Shown: positions 7,372-15,839 of the stretch, piece by piece
Layout: every line of letters starts with the position of its first letter
How positions within the stretch are numbered: the first letter of the stretch is position 1
Assembly: GCF_024347395.1 (NCBI RefSeq)
Contig: NZ_AP025472.1
Span: 2,604,001-2,668,000, forward strand
DNA: 64,000 bases
Direction: 5' to 3'
Source of the DNA: Vibrio cortegadensis
GTDB taxonomy: Bacteria; Pseudomonadota; Gammaproteobacteria; Enterobacterales; Vibrionaceae
Notes under the pieces: generated by a model
What the model saw: only the letters and a program-made list of their open reading frames with translations
What the model was told of the DNA's origin: nothing
Databases searched by the model: none
Translations under genes and position numbers: made by a program

Positions 7372-8643
7372 TTAAAACTCATTTTGTATCCAGTTACGCA
7401 ACTTGCCGAATATTCCTGACACTGACGATACAGAAGAGCGCTTAGGCTCACTATATTCACCATCATCATTGATCTGACTATCTTTTGCATAATGAAGTAA
7501 GCCAACAGCCGTAGAATGATACGGCTCTTTAACGTAATCGGTTAAACCACTAACTTCTAGAGGTTTACCTACTCTAACTTGATTGCGGAATACGCGTTCT
7601 GCACACTCCACCAATCCTTCAATTTGTGCTGCGCCACCCGTTAAGACGACACCAGCAGCTAAATGGTGCTTAATACCATCTTCGCGCAATTTAACTTGAA
7701 CAGTATCAATCGTCTGATTAACCAAGCCCATTAACTCAGTGTAACGAGGCTCAATAACTTCTGATAATGTCTGTCTTTGCAAGCTACGAGAAGGACGTCC
7801 ACCAACGCTTGGGACGTTAACGGTGTCATCTTTACTCACTAATTCGCTTAATGCGCAGCCGTATTTAACTTTAATCTCTTCAGCATCACTGACAGGGGTG
7901 CCAAACGCAAATGCAATGTCACTTGTGACCGCATTACCAGCGTAAGAAAAAACTTCAGTATGCCTTAATGCACCACCAGTCCAAATAGACACATCCATTG
8001 TACCAGCGCCAATATCGACAACACAGACACCCAGCTCTCGCTCATCTTCGGTAATAACGGCATTACTTGAGGCCAAACCGGAGAACACTAGCTGTTCAAC
8101 TTTTAGTCCACAACGTTCCACTGCTTTAATAATGTTCCGCGCCATATCATTATGGCAGGAAATAAGATGAACACTCACTTCCATACGGACACCAGACAAA
8201 CCAAGCGGGTTTTTAATTCCCTCTTGGTAGTCAATCGTAAATTCTTGGGGAATAACGTGCAGGATACGCAGTTCTTCCCCAATTTTGATTGACTTGGCAG
8301 TATGTATGGCGCGATCCATATCATCCTGAGAAACTTCCTCATCAGATATGGTCCCCATCCCTTTCTCGATACGGCTTGCAATATGCTTACCCGACAAGGA
8401 GATAAATACATTACTAATTTGGCATTCTGCCATTAACTCTGCTTGGTCGACCGCTCTTTGTACCGATTTAACAACGGATTCAAGATCGTTAACGCCGCCT
8501 TTATCCATCCCTCGAGAAGGACTACTTCCTGCACCAATGATGTTTATTTGACCATCAGGTAGGACTTCACCAACTAGAGCCGAAACACTTGCAGTGCCTA
8601 TATCAAGACCAACAATAATGTTGTCATCTGTGGTCTTAGTCAT
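7372..8643 (-). CDS. ftsA: Cell division protein FtsA
   Basis: FtsA is the actin-like ATPase that tethers FtsZ to the inner membrane and recruits later division proteins. The 423-aa length matches the family (E. coli 420). The phosphate-1 region VGLDIGTASV is near the N terminus, and the phosphate-2/adenosine blocks VVDIGAGTMDVSI and VVLTGGAAQIEGL follow. The C terminus ends in an amphipathic membrane-targeting helix, GIFGKLRNWIQNEF. The ATG overlaps the end of ftsQ by eight bases, indicating coupled translation. Confidence 0.97.
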   Translation of the reverse strand: MTKTTDDNIIVGLDIGTASVSALVGEVLPDGQINIIGAGSSPSRGMDKGGVNDLESVVKSVQRAVDQAELMAECQISNVFISLSGKHIASRIEKGMGTISDEEVSQDDMDRAIHTAKSIKIGEELRILHVIPQEFTIDYQEGIKNPLGLSGVRMEVSVHLISCHNDMARNIIKAVERCGLKVEQLVFSGLASSNAVITEDERELGVCVVDIGAGTMDVSIWTGGALRHTEVFSYAGNAVTSDIAFAFGTPVSDAEEIKVKYGCALSELVSKDDTVNVPSVGGRPSRSLQRQTLSEVIEPRYTELMGLVNQTIDTVQVKLREDGIKHHLAAGVVLTGGAAQIEGLVECAERVFRNQVRVGKPLEVSGLTDYVKEPYHSTAVGLLHYAKDSQINDDGEYSEPKRSSVSSVSGIFGKLRNWIQNEF

Positions 8644-9418
8644 CTGTACTCTCTTGTTCTAAGTCTTGCTTAGGAAACCAACCAACGGCAGCTCCCGTAT
8701 CATACCTAAGATCGATATAGCTCACTTGTTCAGCTTTTGCGCCTAATTCATTATAAAGTGAGATAAATCGCTCAATACGTTCTGATAACGACTCTTTGCC
8801 TAATTCAAGACGAATGCCATTATCTAAAATAATTTGCCACGCTCTACGCTCATTCAACACAAGAGAGGTAATTGCTAACCCTAAATTTTGAAAGCGAGGG
8901 TTATTCTCTTGCCAAATATTCAATACTTGCTGGCTTGTACCGTCAGGTCCATAAAGCTTAACTCGCTCACCTTTCAGCTGGCCCACATCACCATTAAATA
9001 CATCACCAGATTCATTTAACAGCTCATTGCCATTCCAGATAGCAGAAGCGTGATATTCCGTTAAAAATACTTTCACTGTGTCAGGCCATTGCTTACGAAT
9101 GGATACCTGTGACACCCATGGAATAGCCTGAACACTCGATTGCAATGCATCAATATCTTGGGACATAAAGGTGCCAATATGCTCCAACTGAGCAAAAGCA
9201 CGCTGTACATCGTGTGCCGTTACGTAACTCAAATCACCTTGCAATACTATTTTTGAGAGTGGGAGTCGTTGATCATCCCACATCCAACTTAATGTTGAAT
9301 AAAGAAGAGAGCCAATTAATAGTAAAACCGCCAGCAAAAAGGTCGCGCCAAAAGCGTGCTCTTTTACTAGTGGGTAATTGGATACTGAACGGCCTTCACT
9401 TAAAGCACTTTCTACCAA
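8636..9418 (-). CDS. ftsQ: Cell division protein FtsQ
   Basis: FtsQ is a bitopic inner-membrane protein that joins FtsB and FtsL in the divisome. The 260-aa protein has a short cytoplasmic tail and one membrane helix near residues 25-45. A periplasmic POTRA domain (KIVLQGDLSYVTAHDVQRAF onward) and a beta domain containing RLELGKE follow. The start is unusual: no in-frame ATG exists before the membrane helix and an in-frame TAA lies eight codons upstream. TTG at 9418, with AAGGGA nine bases before it, is the best candidate. A strong promoter candidate precedes it in the gap after murC. It overlaps ftsA. Confidence 0.93.
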   Translation of the reverse strand: MVESALSEGRSVSNYPLVKEHAFGATFLLAVLLLIGSLLYSTLSWMWDDQRLPLSKIVLQGDLSYVTAHDVQRAFAQLEHIGTFMSQDIDALQSSVQAIPWVSQVSIRKQWPDTVKVFLTEYHASAIWNGNELLNESGDVFNGDVGQLKGERVKLYGPDGTSQQVLNIWQENNPRFQNLGLAITSLVLNERRAWQIILDNGIRLELGKESLSERIERFISLYNELGAKAEQVSYIDLRYDTGAAVGWFPKQDLEQESTDD

Positions 9419-9501
9419 AGTCCGCGATCCCTTTTCTTAGCTTGCAATTCTATTCCCTATCGTTTCGTAATAGAGGTAAAAGCACTTACTTTAACCTTGG
9501 G

Positions 9502-9529
9502 ATTATACTGAGCTTATTCAAACTATCAA
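9502..9529 (-). promoter_or_regulatory. Predicted promoter for ftsQ-ftsA-ftsZ
   Basis: On the minus strand TTGATA (9524-9529, five of six) and a perfect TATAAT (9502-9507) are separated by 16 bases. The start point would be near 9495, giving a leader of about 77 bases before ftsQ. It lies in the 188-base non-coding gap between murC and ftsQ. E. coli also has extra promoters feeding ftsQAZ, though in and near ddlB. Confidence 0.65.
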
Positions 9530-9540
9530 ACATTGATAGT
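9522..9540. repeat. Inverted repeat overlapping the ftsQ -35 box
   Basis: Perfect 8-bp arms, ACTATCAA and TTGATAGT (plus strand), flank a three-base spacer. The left arm contains the -35 hexamer of the predicted ftsQ promoter. The symmetry and placement fit a repressor operator, but no regulator is identified. Confidence 0.5.
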
Positions 9541-9606
9541 AAGAATTTCAAGCTCAATCTAATCAATTTCTCAATCTGGGGACTCAAACACGCATTGTGC
9601 AGGATC

Positions 9607-11070
9607 TCACGACACTTGCTGCATTCTATTAATATTTAACTCAATAGCCGCCAGCTGTTTTGCTACTTTACCAACATCACCCGCACCTTGAGTCAACACT
9701 AGATCACCATCTTGGAGCACATTAGCCAGCACGGAAGGCAGAGTTTGAGCGTCTGGAACGAAAATAGGATCGATCTTTCCGCGGCTACGAATGGTCCGAC
9801 ACAAAGCTCGACCATCTGCGCCTGCAATCGGTTTTTCACCCGCAGCATAAACATCTAGCATGATTAATACGTCCACTTGCTCAAGTACATTAGCAAAATC
9901 ATCGTATAAATCACGTGTACGACTGTAACGATGAGGTTGGAAAATCATCACCAATCGATTCTCTTTCCAGCCAGAACGCGCAGCTTGAATCGTAACATCA
10001 ACTTCTGTTGGGTGATGTCCGTAATCATCGACAAGCATAGCAACACCATTACCAGTATCGAATTCACCTAAGTGGTCAAAGCGACGTCCTGTTCCTTGGG
10101 TTCCTGCCATTGCCGCTAAAATAGCCTCATCAGAGATGTCATCTTCCGTTGCTACCGCAATTGCCGCAGATGCGTTGAGTGCGTTATGACGGCCTGGGAT
10201 ATTCAAGGTGATATCTAAGTTAGCTTTGCCTTCGCGTACAACAGTGAACTTACCTTGTTGTCCATCTTGATGATAATTTTCAATTCGAACATCAGCATCG
10301 TTAGAGAAACCATAAGTGATCACTTGACGGCTAATACGAGGAATTAACTCACGCACAACATCATCGTCAACGCAAACAATCGCTTGTCCATAAAAGGGTA
10401 AGTTATGCAAGAAATCGACAAATGTCTGTTTCAATACTTCAAAATCGCCGCCATACGTTTCCATATGATCCGCTTCGATGTTGGTGACAATACTGACCAT
10501 AGGCTGTAAATGTAAGAACGAAGCGTCGCTCTCATCCGCTTCAGCAATTAAAATGCGGCTTGAACCTAGCCGAGCATTAGTGCCTGCACTTTTTACTAAA
10601 CCGCCATTTACAAATGTTGGATCTAAGCCTGCTTCAGAATAGATCTGAGTCACTAAGGCTGTTGTTGTCGTTTTACCATGAGTTCCGGCAACTGCGATAC
10701 CATGTCGAAAACGCATCAATTCAGCCAACATTTCTGCACGGCGAACAACTGGAATTCTCAACTCACGTGCGGCAACGAGTTCAGGGTTTTCTTCATTAAT
10801 CGCAGTTGAAACAACAACCACGCTCGCACTTTCTACGTTACTGGCTTGATGACCAAAAAATACGGTTGCACCTTTGCTAGTCAATCGCTCTGTGACTGGG
10901 TTTTCTGAAAGATCAGAACCTGTAATTTGATAACCTTCATTTAACAGTACTTCCGCAATACCACTCATTCCAGCCCCGCCAATCCCTACAAAGTGGATAG
11001 ACTTAACACGACGCATTTCTGGCACCATGGCACGAATTTGAGCAAGGTTTTGAGTATGTTCAATCGTCAT
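9607..11070 (-). CDS. murC: UDP-N-acetylmuramate--L-alanine ligase
   Basis: MurC adds L-alanine to UDP-MurNAc, the first of the cytoplasmic peptide-stem steps. The protein is about 487 aa (E. coli 491). The Rossmann segment HFVGIGGAGMSGIAEVL near residue 25, the ATP loop GTHGKTTTTA, and the C-terminal Mur-ligase domain with FQPHRYSRTRDL are clear. A TTG codon two positions upstream is possible, but ATG at 11070 with TGAGAA upstream is preferred. It follows murG after 12 bases. Downstream there is no ddlB, only 188 non-coding bases before ftsQ. Confidence 0.97.
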   Translation of the reverse strand: MTIEHTQNLAQIRAMVPEMRRVKSIHFVGIGGAGMSGIAEVLLNEGYQITGSDLSENPVTERLTSKGATVFFGHQASNVESASVVVVSTAINEENPELVAARELRIPVVRRAEMLAELMRFRHGIAVAGTHGKTTTTALVTQIYSEAGLDPTFVNGGLVKSAGTNARLGSSRILIAEADESDASFLHLQPMVSIVTNIEADHMETYGGDFEVLKQTFVDFLHNLPFYGQAIVCVDDDVVRELIPRISRQVITYGFSNDADVRIENYHQDGQQGKFTVVREGKANLDITLNIPGRHNALNASAAIAVATEDDISDEAILAAMAGTQGTGRRFDHLGEFDTGNGVAMLVDDYGHHPTEVDVTIQAARSGWKENRLVMIFQPHRYSRTRDLYDDFANVLEQVDVLIMLDVYAAGEKPIAGADGRALCRTIRSRGKIDPIFVPDAQTLPSVLANVLQDGDLVLTQGAGDVGKVAKQLAAIELNINRMQQVS

Positions 11071-11082
11071 TTTCAATTCTCA

Positions 11083-12144
11083 TTATTCAGTTAAGGCAAT
11101 AATAGCCTTGGCAACAGTCATGTCAGCATCAAGCTTGGCAGCTTTACGCGCTTGTTTTGCCATTGCAAGTAATTCTGTTCGAGTTAAAGCTTGGATATTG
11201 CTGGTTAACTTAGCAACGCTCAGATCAGGTTGCTCTATCATTTCAGCCGCACCACACTCAACTAAATGGTCTGCATTAAGTGCCTGTTGGCGGTCTTTAT
11301 GCATAAATGGGATAAATACCGCCCCAATACCTGCCGCAGAGACCTCAGAAACCGTCAATGCACCCGAGCGACAAACCAATAAATCGGCCCACGCATAAGC
11401 TTGAGCAACATCATCGATAAATTCTACCACCTCAACATTGTCGGTCATCTCTTGAGGGTATGCCTTAAGGACTTCCTCGCGGTTATTTCTTCCAGCTTGG
11501 TGGATAACCGTGTAGCCATTACCTAACGCTTTCAGTGCATCAGGCATTGTTCTATTTAAAATTTGAGCGCCTTGGCTGCCTCCCATCACTAAAATACGAA
11601 TGTCACCTTCGCGTGACGTCATTCGAATTTCAGGGTCAGGTAACTCAGCGACATCTTGACGAACTGGGTTGCCGACCACTTCTGCGTGTGGAAATGCGCC
11701 AGGAAATGCTTGGAATACTTTTTTGGCAATTTTAGAGAGCCATTGGTTGGTTAACCCTGCGACAGCATTCTGCTCATGCAAGACAACGGGAATACCCAGC
11801 AACCATGCCGCAATGCCACCCGGTCCGCTTACGTATCCACCCATCCCAAGTACGACATCAGGTTGCCAGTTCTTCATATGACGTCGCGCTTGGATAACGG
11901 CATTAATGATCTGGAATGGTGCTTTAACTAATTTAGCCAAGCCCTGTCCACGTAGACCTTTTACCTTAATAAAATCAATGTCTATGCCATGTTTAGGAAC
12001 TAACTCAGCTTCCATACGATCCGCCGTGCCTAACCAGCGGATTTCCCAGCCTTGTTGCTGAAGCTTTTTGGCAACAGCAAGGCCAGGGAAAACATGACCA
12101 CCTGTGCCACCAGCCATAACTAATAAACGTTTATTTTTTTTCAT
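11083..12144 (-). CDS. murG: UDP-GlcNAc:undecaprenyl-PP-MurNAc-pentapeptide GlcNAc transferase
   Basis: MurG makes lipid II from lipid I on the cytoplasmic face of the inner membrane. The 353-aa protein (E. coli 355) is a two-domain GT-B enzyme. It has the N-terminal glycine loop MAGGTGGHVFPGLAVA at residues 10-25, a second glycine-rich loop VMGGSQGAQILN, and the donor-site block VCRSGALTVSEVSAAG with the catalytic-face glutamate. The start overlaps the end of ftsW by 14 bases, implying translational coupling of the lipid II maker with the septal polymerase. Confidence 0.98.
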   Translation of the reverse strand: MKKNKRLLVMAGGTGGHVFPGLAVAKKLQQQGWEIRWLGTADRMEAELVPKHGIDIDFIKVKGLRGQGLAKLVKAPFQIINAVIQARRHMKNWQPDVVLGMGGYVSGPGGIAAWLLGIPVVLHEQNAVAGLTNQWLSKIAKKVFQAFPGAFPHAEVVGNPVRQDVAELPDPEIRMTSREGDIRILVMGGSQGAQILNRTMPDALKALGNGYTVIHQAGRNNREEVLKAYPQEMTDNVEVVEFIDDVAQAYAWADLLVCRSGALTVSEVSAAGIGAVFIPFMHKDRQQALNADHLVECGAAEMIEQPDLSVAKLTSNIQALTRTELLAMAKQARKAAKLDADMTVAKAIIALTE

Positions 12145-13363
12145 CGTTTTCTGTTCTGCTAAAGTCTTGTTCTGCTGAATCTGCTAAAGGCGTGCTTTTT
12201 TTCTGCACCCTACATTCGTGATCTATTCTCAAGAGTATGGATACCGCCGTCGACATAACAATCAAGCTCGACCCACCATAACTGATCAGTGGCAAGGTTA
12301 AGCCTTTGGTCGGAACAATACCCGCTGCGGCCCCTACATTAACTAATGTTTGGAAGGCAAACCAGATCCCAATACCAAATGCGAGATAGCCACCAAATTG
12401 TTGTTTGCTTTCGAACGCTCGCTTACCAATAAAGACCGCTTTTAACACCAGGCTAAAGATAAGGATCAACACTAAAGTTACGCCAATAAAGCCTAACTCT
12501 TCCGCCAACACGGCAAATACAAAGTCGGTATGAGCCTCTGGTAAGTACTCCAATTTTTGGATGGAATTACCTAACCCTTGACCAAACCACTCTCCTCGAC
12601 CAAAAGCCATCAATGACTGAGTCAACTGATAACCGCTACCAAATGGGTCTTCCCACGGGTCCAAAAATGATGTCACTCGTCGAATTCGATAAGGCTCTAA
12701 GGCTATCAGTCCAATGACCGCGATGATCCCTACCACCACGAGTCCAATAAATTGAGTGAGCTTAGCGCCGGCAATGAACAGCATTCCAAATAGGGTGACC
12801 AGCATAACGACTACGGTACCCAAGTCTGGCTGCCCAAGTAGAAGCGCGGCTAATAATCCGAAAACAAGAATCGGCTTCATAAATCCGCCAAAAAAGGTTT
12901 CCCTTACTTCTGCCTGTTTACGAACCAAATATCCCGCCATAAAAATAAACAGCGAGAGTTTCGCGACCTCTGCAGGCTGTAAATTGAACAGACCGAGAGG
13001 GATCCAGCGTGAGGCTCCGTTCACGGATTTTCCCGCCACTAATACCACGACCAGTAAAAAGAACGAGAGTGCTAACAAATAGGAGCTGTACTGCATCCAA
13101 CGTTTCAATGGAATCTGCAGTATCACACTTGATGTTATGAGCGCTAAACCGAGGAAAACAGCATGACGAAACATGAAGTGAAAGGGTTGATCCGTCAGTC
13201 GTGAGCTAATAGGGAATGAAGCCGATGTCACCATCACTAACCCCGTAAGCATTAGACCAAGAGCAATCCAAACCAATTGACGATCAAACAGCGCATCGGG
13301 GGTTGGCGTCATGAACCAATCTTGCCACTTATCTTTACACTGCTTCACACTGATCAAGTTCAT
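12131..13363 (-). CDS. ftsW: Septal peptidoglycan polymerase FtsW
   Basis: FtsW is the SEDS-family glycosyltransferase that polymerises lipid II at the septum together with FtsI. The 410-aa protein has about ten hydrophobic helices starting near residue 30. Family hallmarks are present: the loop GASRWIPLGLFNLQPAEVAK, the segment with DPWEDPFGSGYQLTQSLMAFGRGEWFGQGLG, and the C-terminal TKGLTLPLISYGGSSL. An N-terminal cytoplasmic extension and a charged C-terminal tail are normal for gammaproteobacteria. It lies 14 bases downstream of murD and overlaps murG. Confidence 0.97.
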   Translation of the reverse strand: MNLISVKQCKDKWQDWFMTPTPDALFDRQLVWIALGLMLTGLVMVTSASFPISSRLTDQPFHFMFRHAVFLGLALITSSVILQIPLKRWMQYSSYLLALSFFLLVVVLVAGKSVNGASRWIPLGLFNLQPAEVAKLSLFIFMAGYLVRKQAEVRETFFGGFMKPILVFGLLAALLLGQPDLGTVVVMLVTLFGMLFIAGAKLTQFIGLVVVGIIAVIGLIALEPYRIRRVTSFLDPWEDPFGSGYQLTQSLMAFGRGEWFGQGLGNSIQKLEYLPEAHTDFVFAVLAEELGFIGVTLVLILIFSLVLKAVFIGKRAFESKQQFGGYLAFGIGIWFAFQTLVNVGAAAGIVPTKGLTLPLISYGGSSLIVMSTAVSILLRIDHECRVQKKSTPLADSAEQDFSRTENDEKK

Positions 13364-13377
13364 CGCCTTACTACTGA

Positions 13378-14694
13378 TTAAGCGTATTGTTGAGCAAGAG
13401 CAGTGAAGGCATCACCTCTCGCCATGAAGTTTTTAAACTGATCGAAGCTAGCACAAGCAGGCGATAACATCACCATGTCGCCTTCAACCAACAGATCTTC
13501 AATCGATCTAATGATATCGTGCATTGAATCATATTTTTTTGCGGATGTGTGAAGGGGCATAAACTCATCGGCATCTTCACCAAAACAACATAATTGAATC
13601 GGTAATGTTTTCAACACTGGAGACAACTCAGAGAAATCAGCGCCTTTACCCACACCGCCCACCAACAAATACAGCGTCCCTTGGCAATCCAAACCAGAAA
13701 GCGCAGCTAATGTACTCGCAACATTGGTCGCTTTAGAGTCGTTGACCCACTTAATTCCACGATGATTGGCCACCACTTGGCAACGATGAGTGAGACCGTT
13801 GTATTCCTTCAATGCTGGTAACGTGCTGAATAAGTCGATGCCAACCTGTTTCAATAAGGCTAAAGCCACCAAAGCATTGGCAACATTATGTCGCCCAACA
13901 AGAGTAAGCTCATCAACCGCAAGCAGTGCTTGTCCGTTGTCTGCCAAATACTCTTTTCCATCTTTAACCATCAAGCCGAAATCTTGATCATCAAAACCAA
14001 ATGATTTGATGTTCCCAGTAAAATGATCGGCGGTGGTTTGAACGTCTTCACGATTAATAATCGCGGTTTCAGCGTTATTGAAAATGCGCAATTTGGCTTG
14101 ACGATACGACCCCATGCCATCATAGCGATCCATATGATCTTCAGATAAATTGAGGAAGGCTGCCGCGGTAAGTTTTAGACTACTGGTTGTCTCTAATTGA
14201 AAGCTCGATAACTCTAAGACATACAAGTCGGCATCTTGATTTAACAAGTCTAGAGCAGGCACACCAATATTCCCGCCAACACCCACGTTTAGGCCTGAAG
14301 CACTTGCCATAACACCCGTCAAATCCGTTACTGTGCTTTTACCATTTGAGCCTGTGATCGCAATAACCGGCTTTTTCACCGCCCATGCAAACAGCTCAAT
14401 ATCACCAATAACAGGTATACCTTGCTGTAATACAGATTGAATTTCTGGTGTTGCGAGTGCAATACCTGGGTTTGCAACAACGAGGTCGGCTTCTGCTAAC
14501 CAAGCGGTATTCCAACTGCCAGAGTGAAGTTCAACGTCTTGAGGGAGTTGCTCTTTACTTGGCGGACTCATACGAGTGTCAATCACTCGAAGTGACAATT
14601 GCGGCTGCGTTTTCTTCAGATGTTGAACCACTGAAAGCCCTGTAATCCCGAGCCCTACAACCACCACATTATGAATACCTTGCCAATGAGCCAT
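13378..14694 (-). CDS. murD: UDP-N-acetylmuramoyl-L-alanine--D-glutamate ligase
   Basis: MurD adds D-glutamate to UDP-MurNAc-L-Ala. Its 438 aa match E. coli exactly. The N-terminal UDP-binding Rossmann block VVVGLGITGLSVVQHL, the ATP loop AITGSNGKSTVTDL near residue 113, the central EDHMDRYDGM and the C-terminal WVNDSKATN motif are all present. It lies 62 bases downstream of mraY. That gap contains an 11-bp hairpin followed by TTTT, so part of the transcription from the upstream dcw genes may stop before murD. Confidence 0.98.
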   Translation of the reverse strand: MAHWQGIHNVVVVGLGITGLSVVQHLKKTQPQLSLRVIDTRMSPPSKEQLPQDVELHSGSWNTAWLAEADLVVANPGIALATPEIQSVLQQGIPVIGDIELFAWAVKKPVIAITGSNGKSTVTDLTGVMASASGLNVGVGGNIGVPALDLLNQDADLYVLELSSFQLETTSSLKLTAAAFLNLSEDHMDRYDGMGSYRQAKLRIFNNAETAIINREDVQTTADHFTGNIKSFGFDDQDFGLMVKDGKEYLADNGQALLAVDELTLVGRHNVANALVALALLKQVGIDLFSTLPALKEYNGLTHRCQVVANHRGIKWVNDSKATNVASTLAALSGLDCQGTLYLLVGGVGKGADFSELSPVLKTLPIQLCCFGEDADEFMPLHTSAKKYDSMHDIIRSIEDLLVEGDMVMLSPACASFDQFKNFMARGDAFTALAQQYA

Positions 14695-14718
14695 GTCGAT
14701 ACCACTTCTACCAATAAG

Positions 14719-14750
14719 AAAACGAGAAGCAATCGACGTGATTGCTTCTC
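14719..14750 (-). terminator. Terminator-like hairpin inside the dcw cluster
   Basis: On the minus strand a perfect 11-bp stem GAGAAGCAATC / GATTGCTTCTC with a five-base loop is followed by GTTTTC. It begins seven bases after the mraY stop and ends before murD. The stem is strong but the T-run short, so partial termination, attenuation or mRNA stabilisation are all possible. Confidence 0.6.
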
Positions 14751-14756
14751 ATATAA

Positions 14757-15839
14757 TTAACGTACTTTTAATGTCGCTAAACCAATAAGCACCAGCACCA
14801 TTGAAATGATCCAGAAACGCACAATAACGCGTGGCTCTGGCCAACCTTTAAGCTCGTAATGATGGTGAATTGGAGCCATGCGGAAAATACGCTGACCACG
14901 CAATTTATAAGAACCGACTTGAAGGATCACCGACAGCGTTTCCATTACAAAGACGCCGCCCATGATCACGAGAACTAACTCTTGGCGAACCAATACCGCA
15001 ATTGTGCCTAACGCACCACCCAAAGCAAGCGAGCCCACATCACCCATGAATACTTGAGCTGGATAAGTGTTAAACCATAAGAAGCCTAAACCAGCGCCAA
15101 CCATTGCCGTACATACGATAACAAGCTCTGATGTATATGGAATATATGGGATATGCAGATACTCGGCGAAGTTAACATTGCCTGTCGCCCACGCAATAAA
15201 GGCAAAACCCGCTGCAACTAAAACCGTAGGCATGATCGCTAGGCCATCTAGCCCATCAGTCAGGTTCACCGCATTACTGGTTCCGACAATCACAAAGTAA
15301 GTCAGTACGATATACAGCAGGCCAAGTTGCGGCATCACATCTTTAAAGAATGGGACAACCAATTGTGTCGCTGCCGTATCGTGACCGTGAGCATAAAGCG
15401 CAAACGCCACGACGAGTGCTATCGCTGACTGCCAAAAATACTTCCAACGAGCCACTAAGCCATCGGTATTTTTGCGTACGACTTTACGGTAATCATCGAC
15501 AAACCCAACGGCGCCATAACCCAGTAACACCGCCAAGACGGCCCACACATATGGGTTAGAAAGATCAGCCCAAAGAAGAACCGTAATCACAATCGCAGCT
15601 AAGATCATCACGCCCCCCATTGTTGGGGTTCCGCGTTTACTAAAATGAGATTCTGGACCATCGTGACGAACCACTTGACCAATTTGCATCATTTGTAGAC
15701 GTTTGATCAGTCTTGGCCCCATCCACAAAGATAAACTAAGGGCGGTGATAACACTGACAATCGCTCGAAATGAGAGATATTCAAACAAGCGAAAAAATGA
15801 AAAATATGGCTGTAGTAACTCAGCAAGCCAAATGATCAT
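14757..15839 (-). CDS. mraY: Phospho-N-acetylmuramoyl-pentapeptide transferase
   Basis: MraY transfers phospho-MurNAc-pentapeptide to undecaprenyl phosphate, forming lipid I in the inner membrane. The 360-aa length is identical to E. coli. About ten membrane helices can be seen. Catalytic motifs include GTPTMGGVMIL, the acidic DDYRKV, the NLTDGLDGLA segment and the His-rich loop MAPIHHHYELKGWPE close to the C terminus. The start overlaps murF by four bases (ATGA type). A terminator-like hairpin follows its stop. Confidence 0.98.
   Translation of the reverse strand: MIIWLAELLQPYFSFFRLFEYLSFRAIVSVITALSLSLWMGPRLIKRLQMMQIGQVVRHDGPESHFSKRGTPTMGGVMILAAIVITVLLWADLSNPYVWAVLAVLLGYGAVGFVDDYRKVVRKNTDGLVARWKYFWQSAIALVVAFALYAHGHDTAATQLVVPFFKDVMPQLGLLYIVLTYFVIVGTSNAVNLTDGLDGLAIMPTVLVAAGFAFIAWATGNVNFAEYLHIPYIPYTSELVIVCTAMVGAGLGFLWFNTYPAQVFMGDVGSLALGGALGTIAVLVRQELVLVIMGGVFVMETLSVILQVGSYKLRGQRIFRMAPIHHHYELKGWPEPRVIVRFWIISMVLVLIGLATLKVR

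Noticed and set aside
6782..7375. 197-codon plus-strand ORF opposite ftsZ
   Set aside because: Its Ser/Thr/Pro-rich translation is a shadow of the ftsZ codon pattern; no ribosome-binding site or family resemblance.
9214..9639. 141-codon plus-strand ORF spanning the ftsQ-murC gap
   Set aside because: It mostly overlaps ftsQ in antisense, has low-quality composition and lacks a recognisable domain; the gap is better explained by a promoter.
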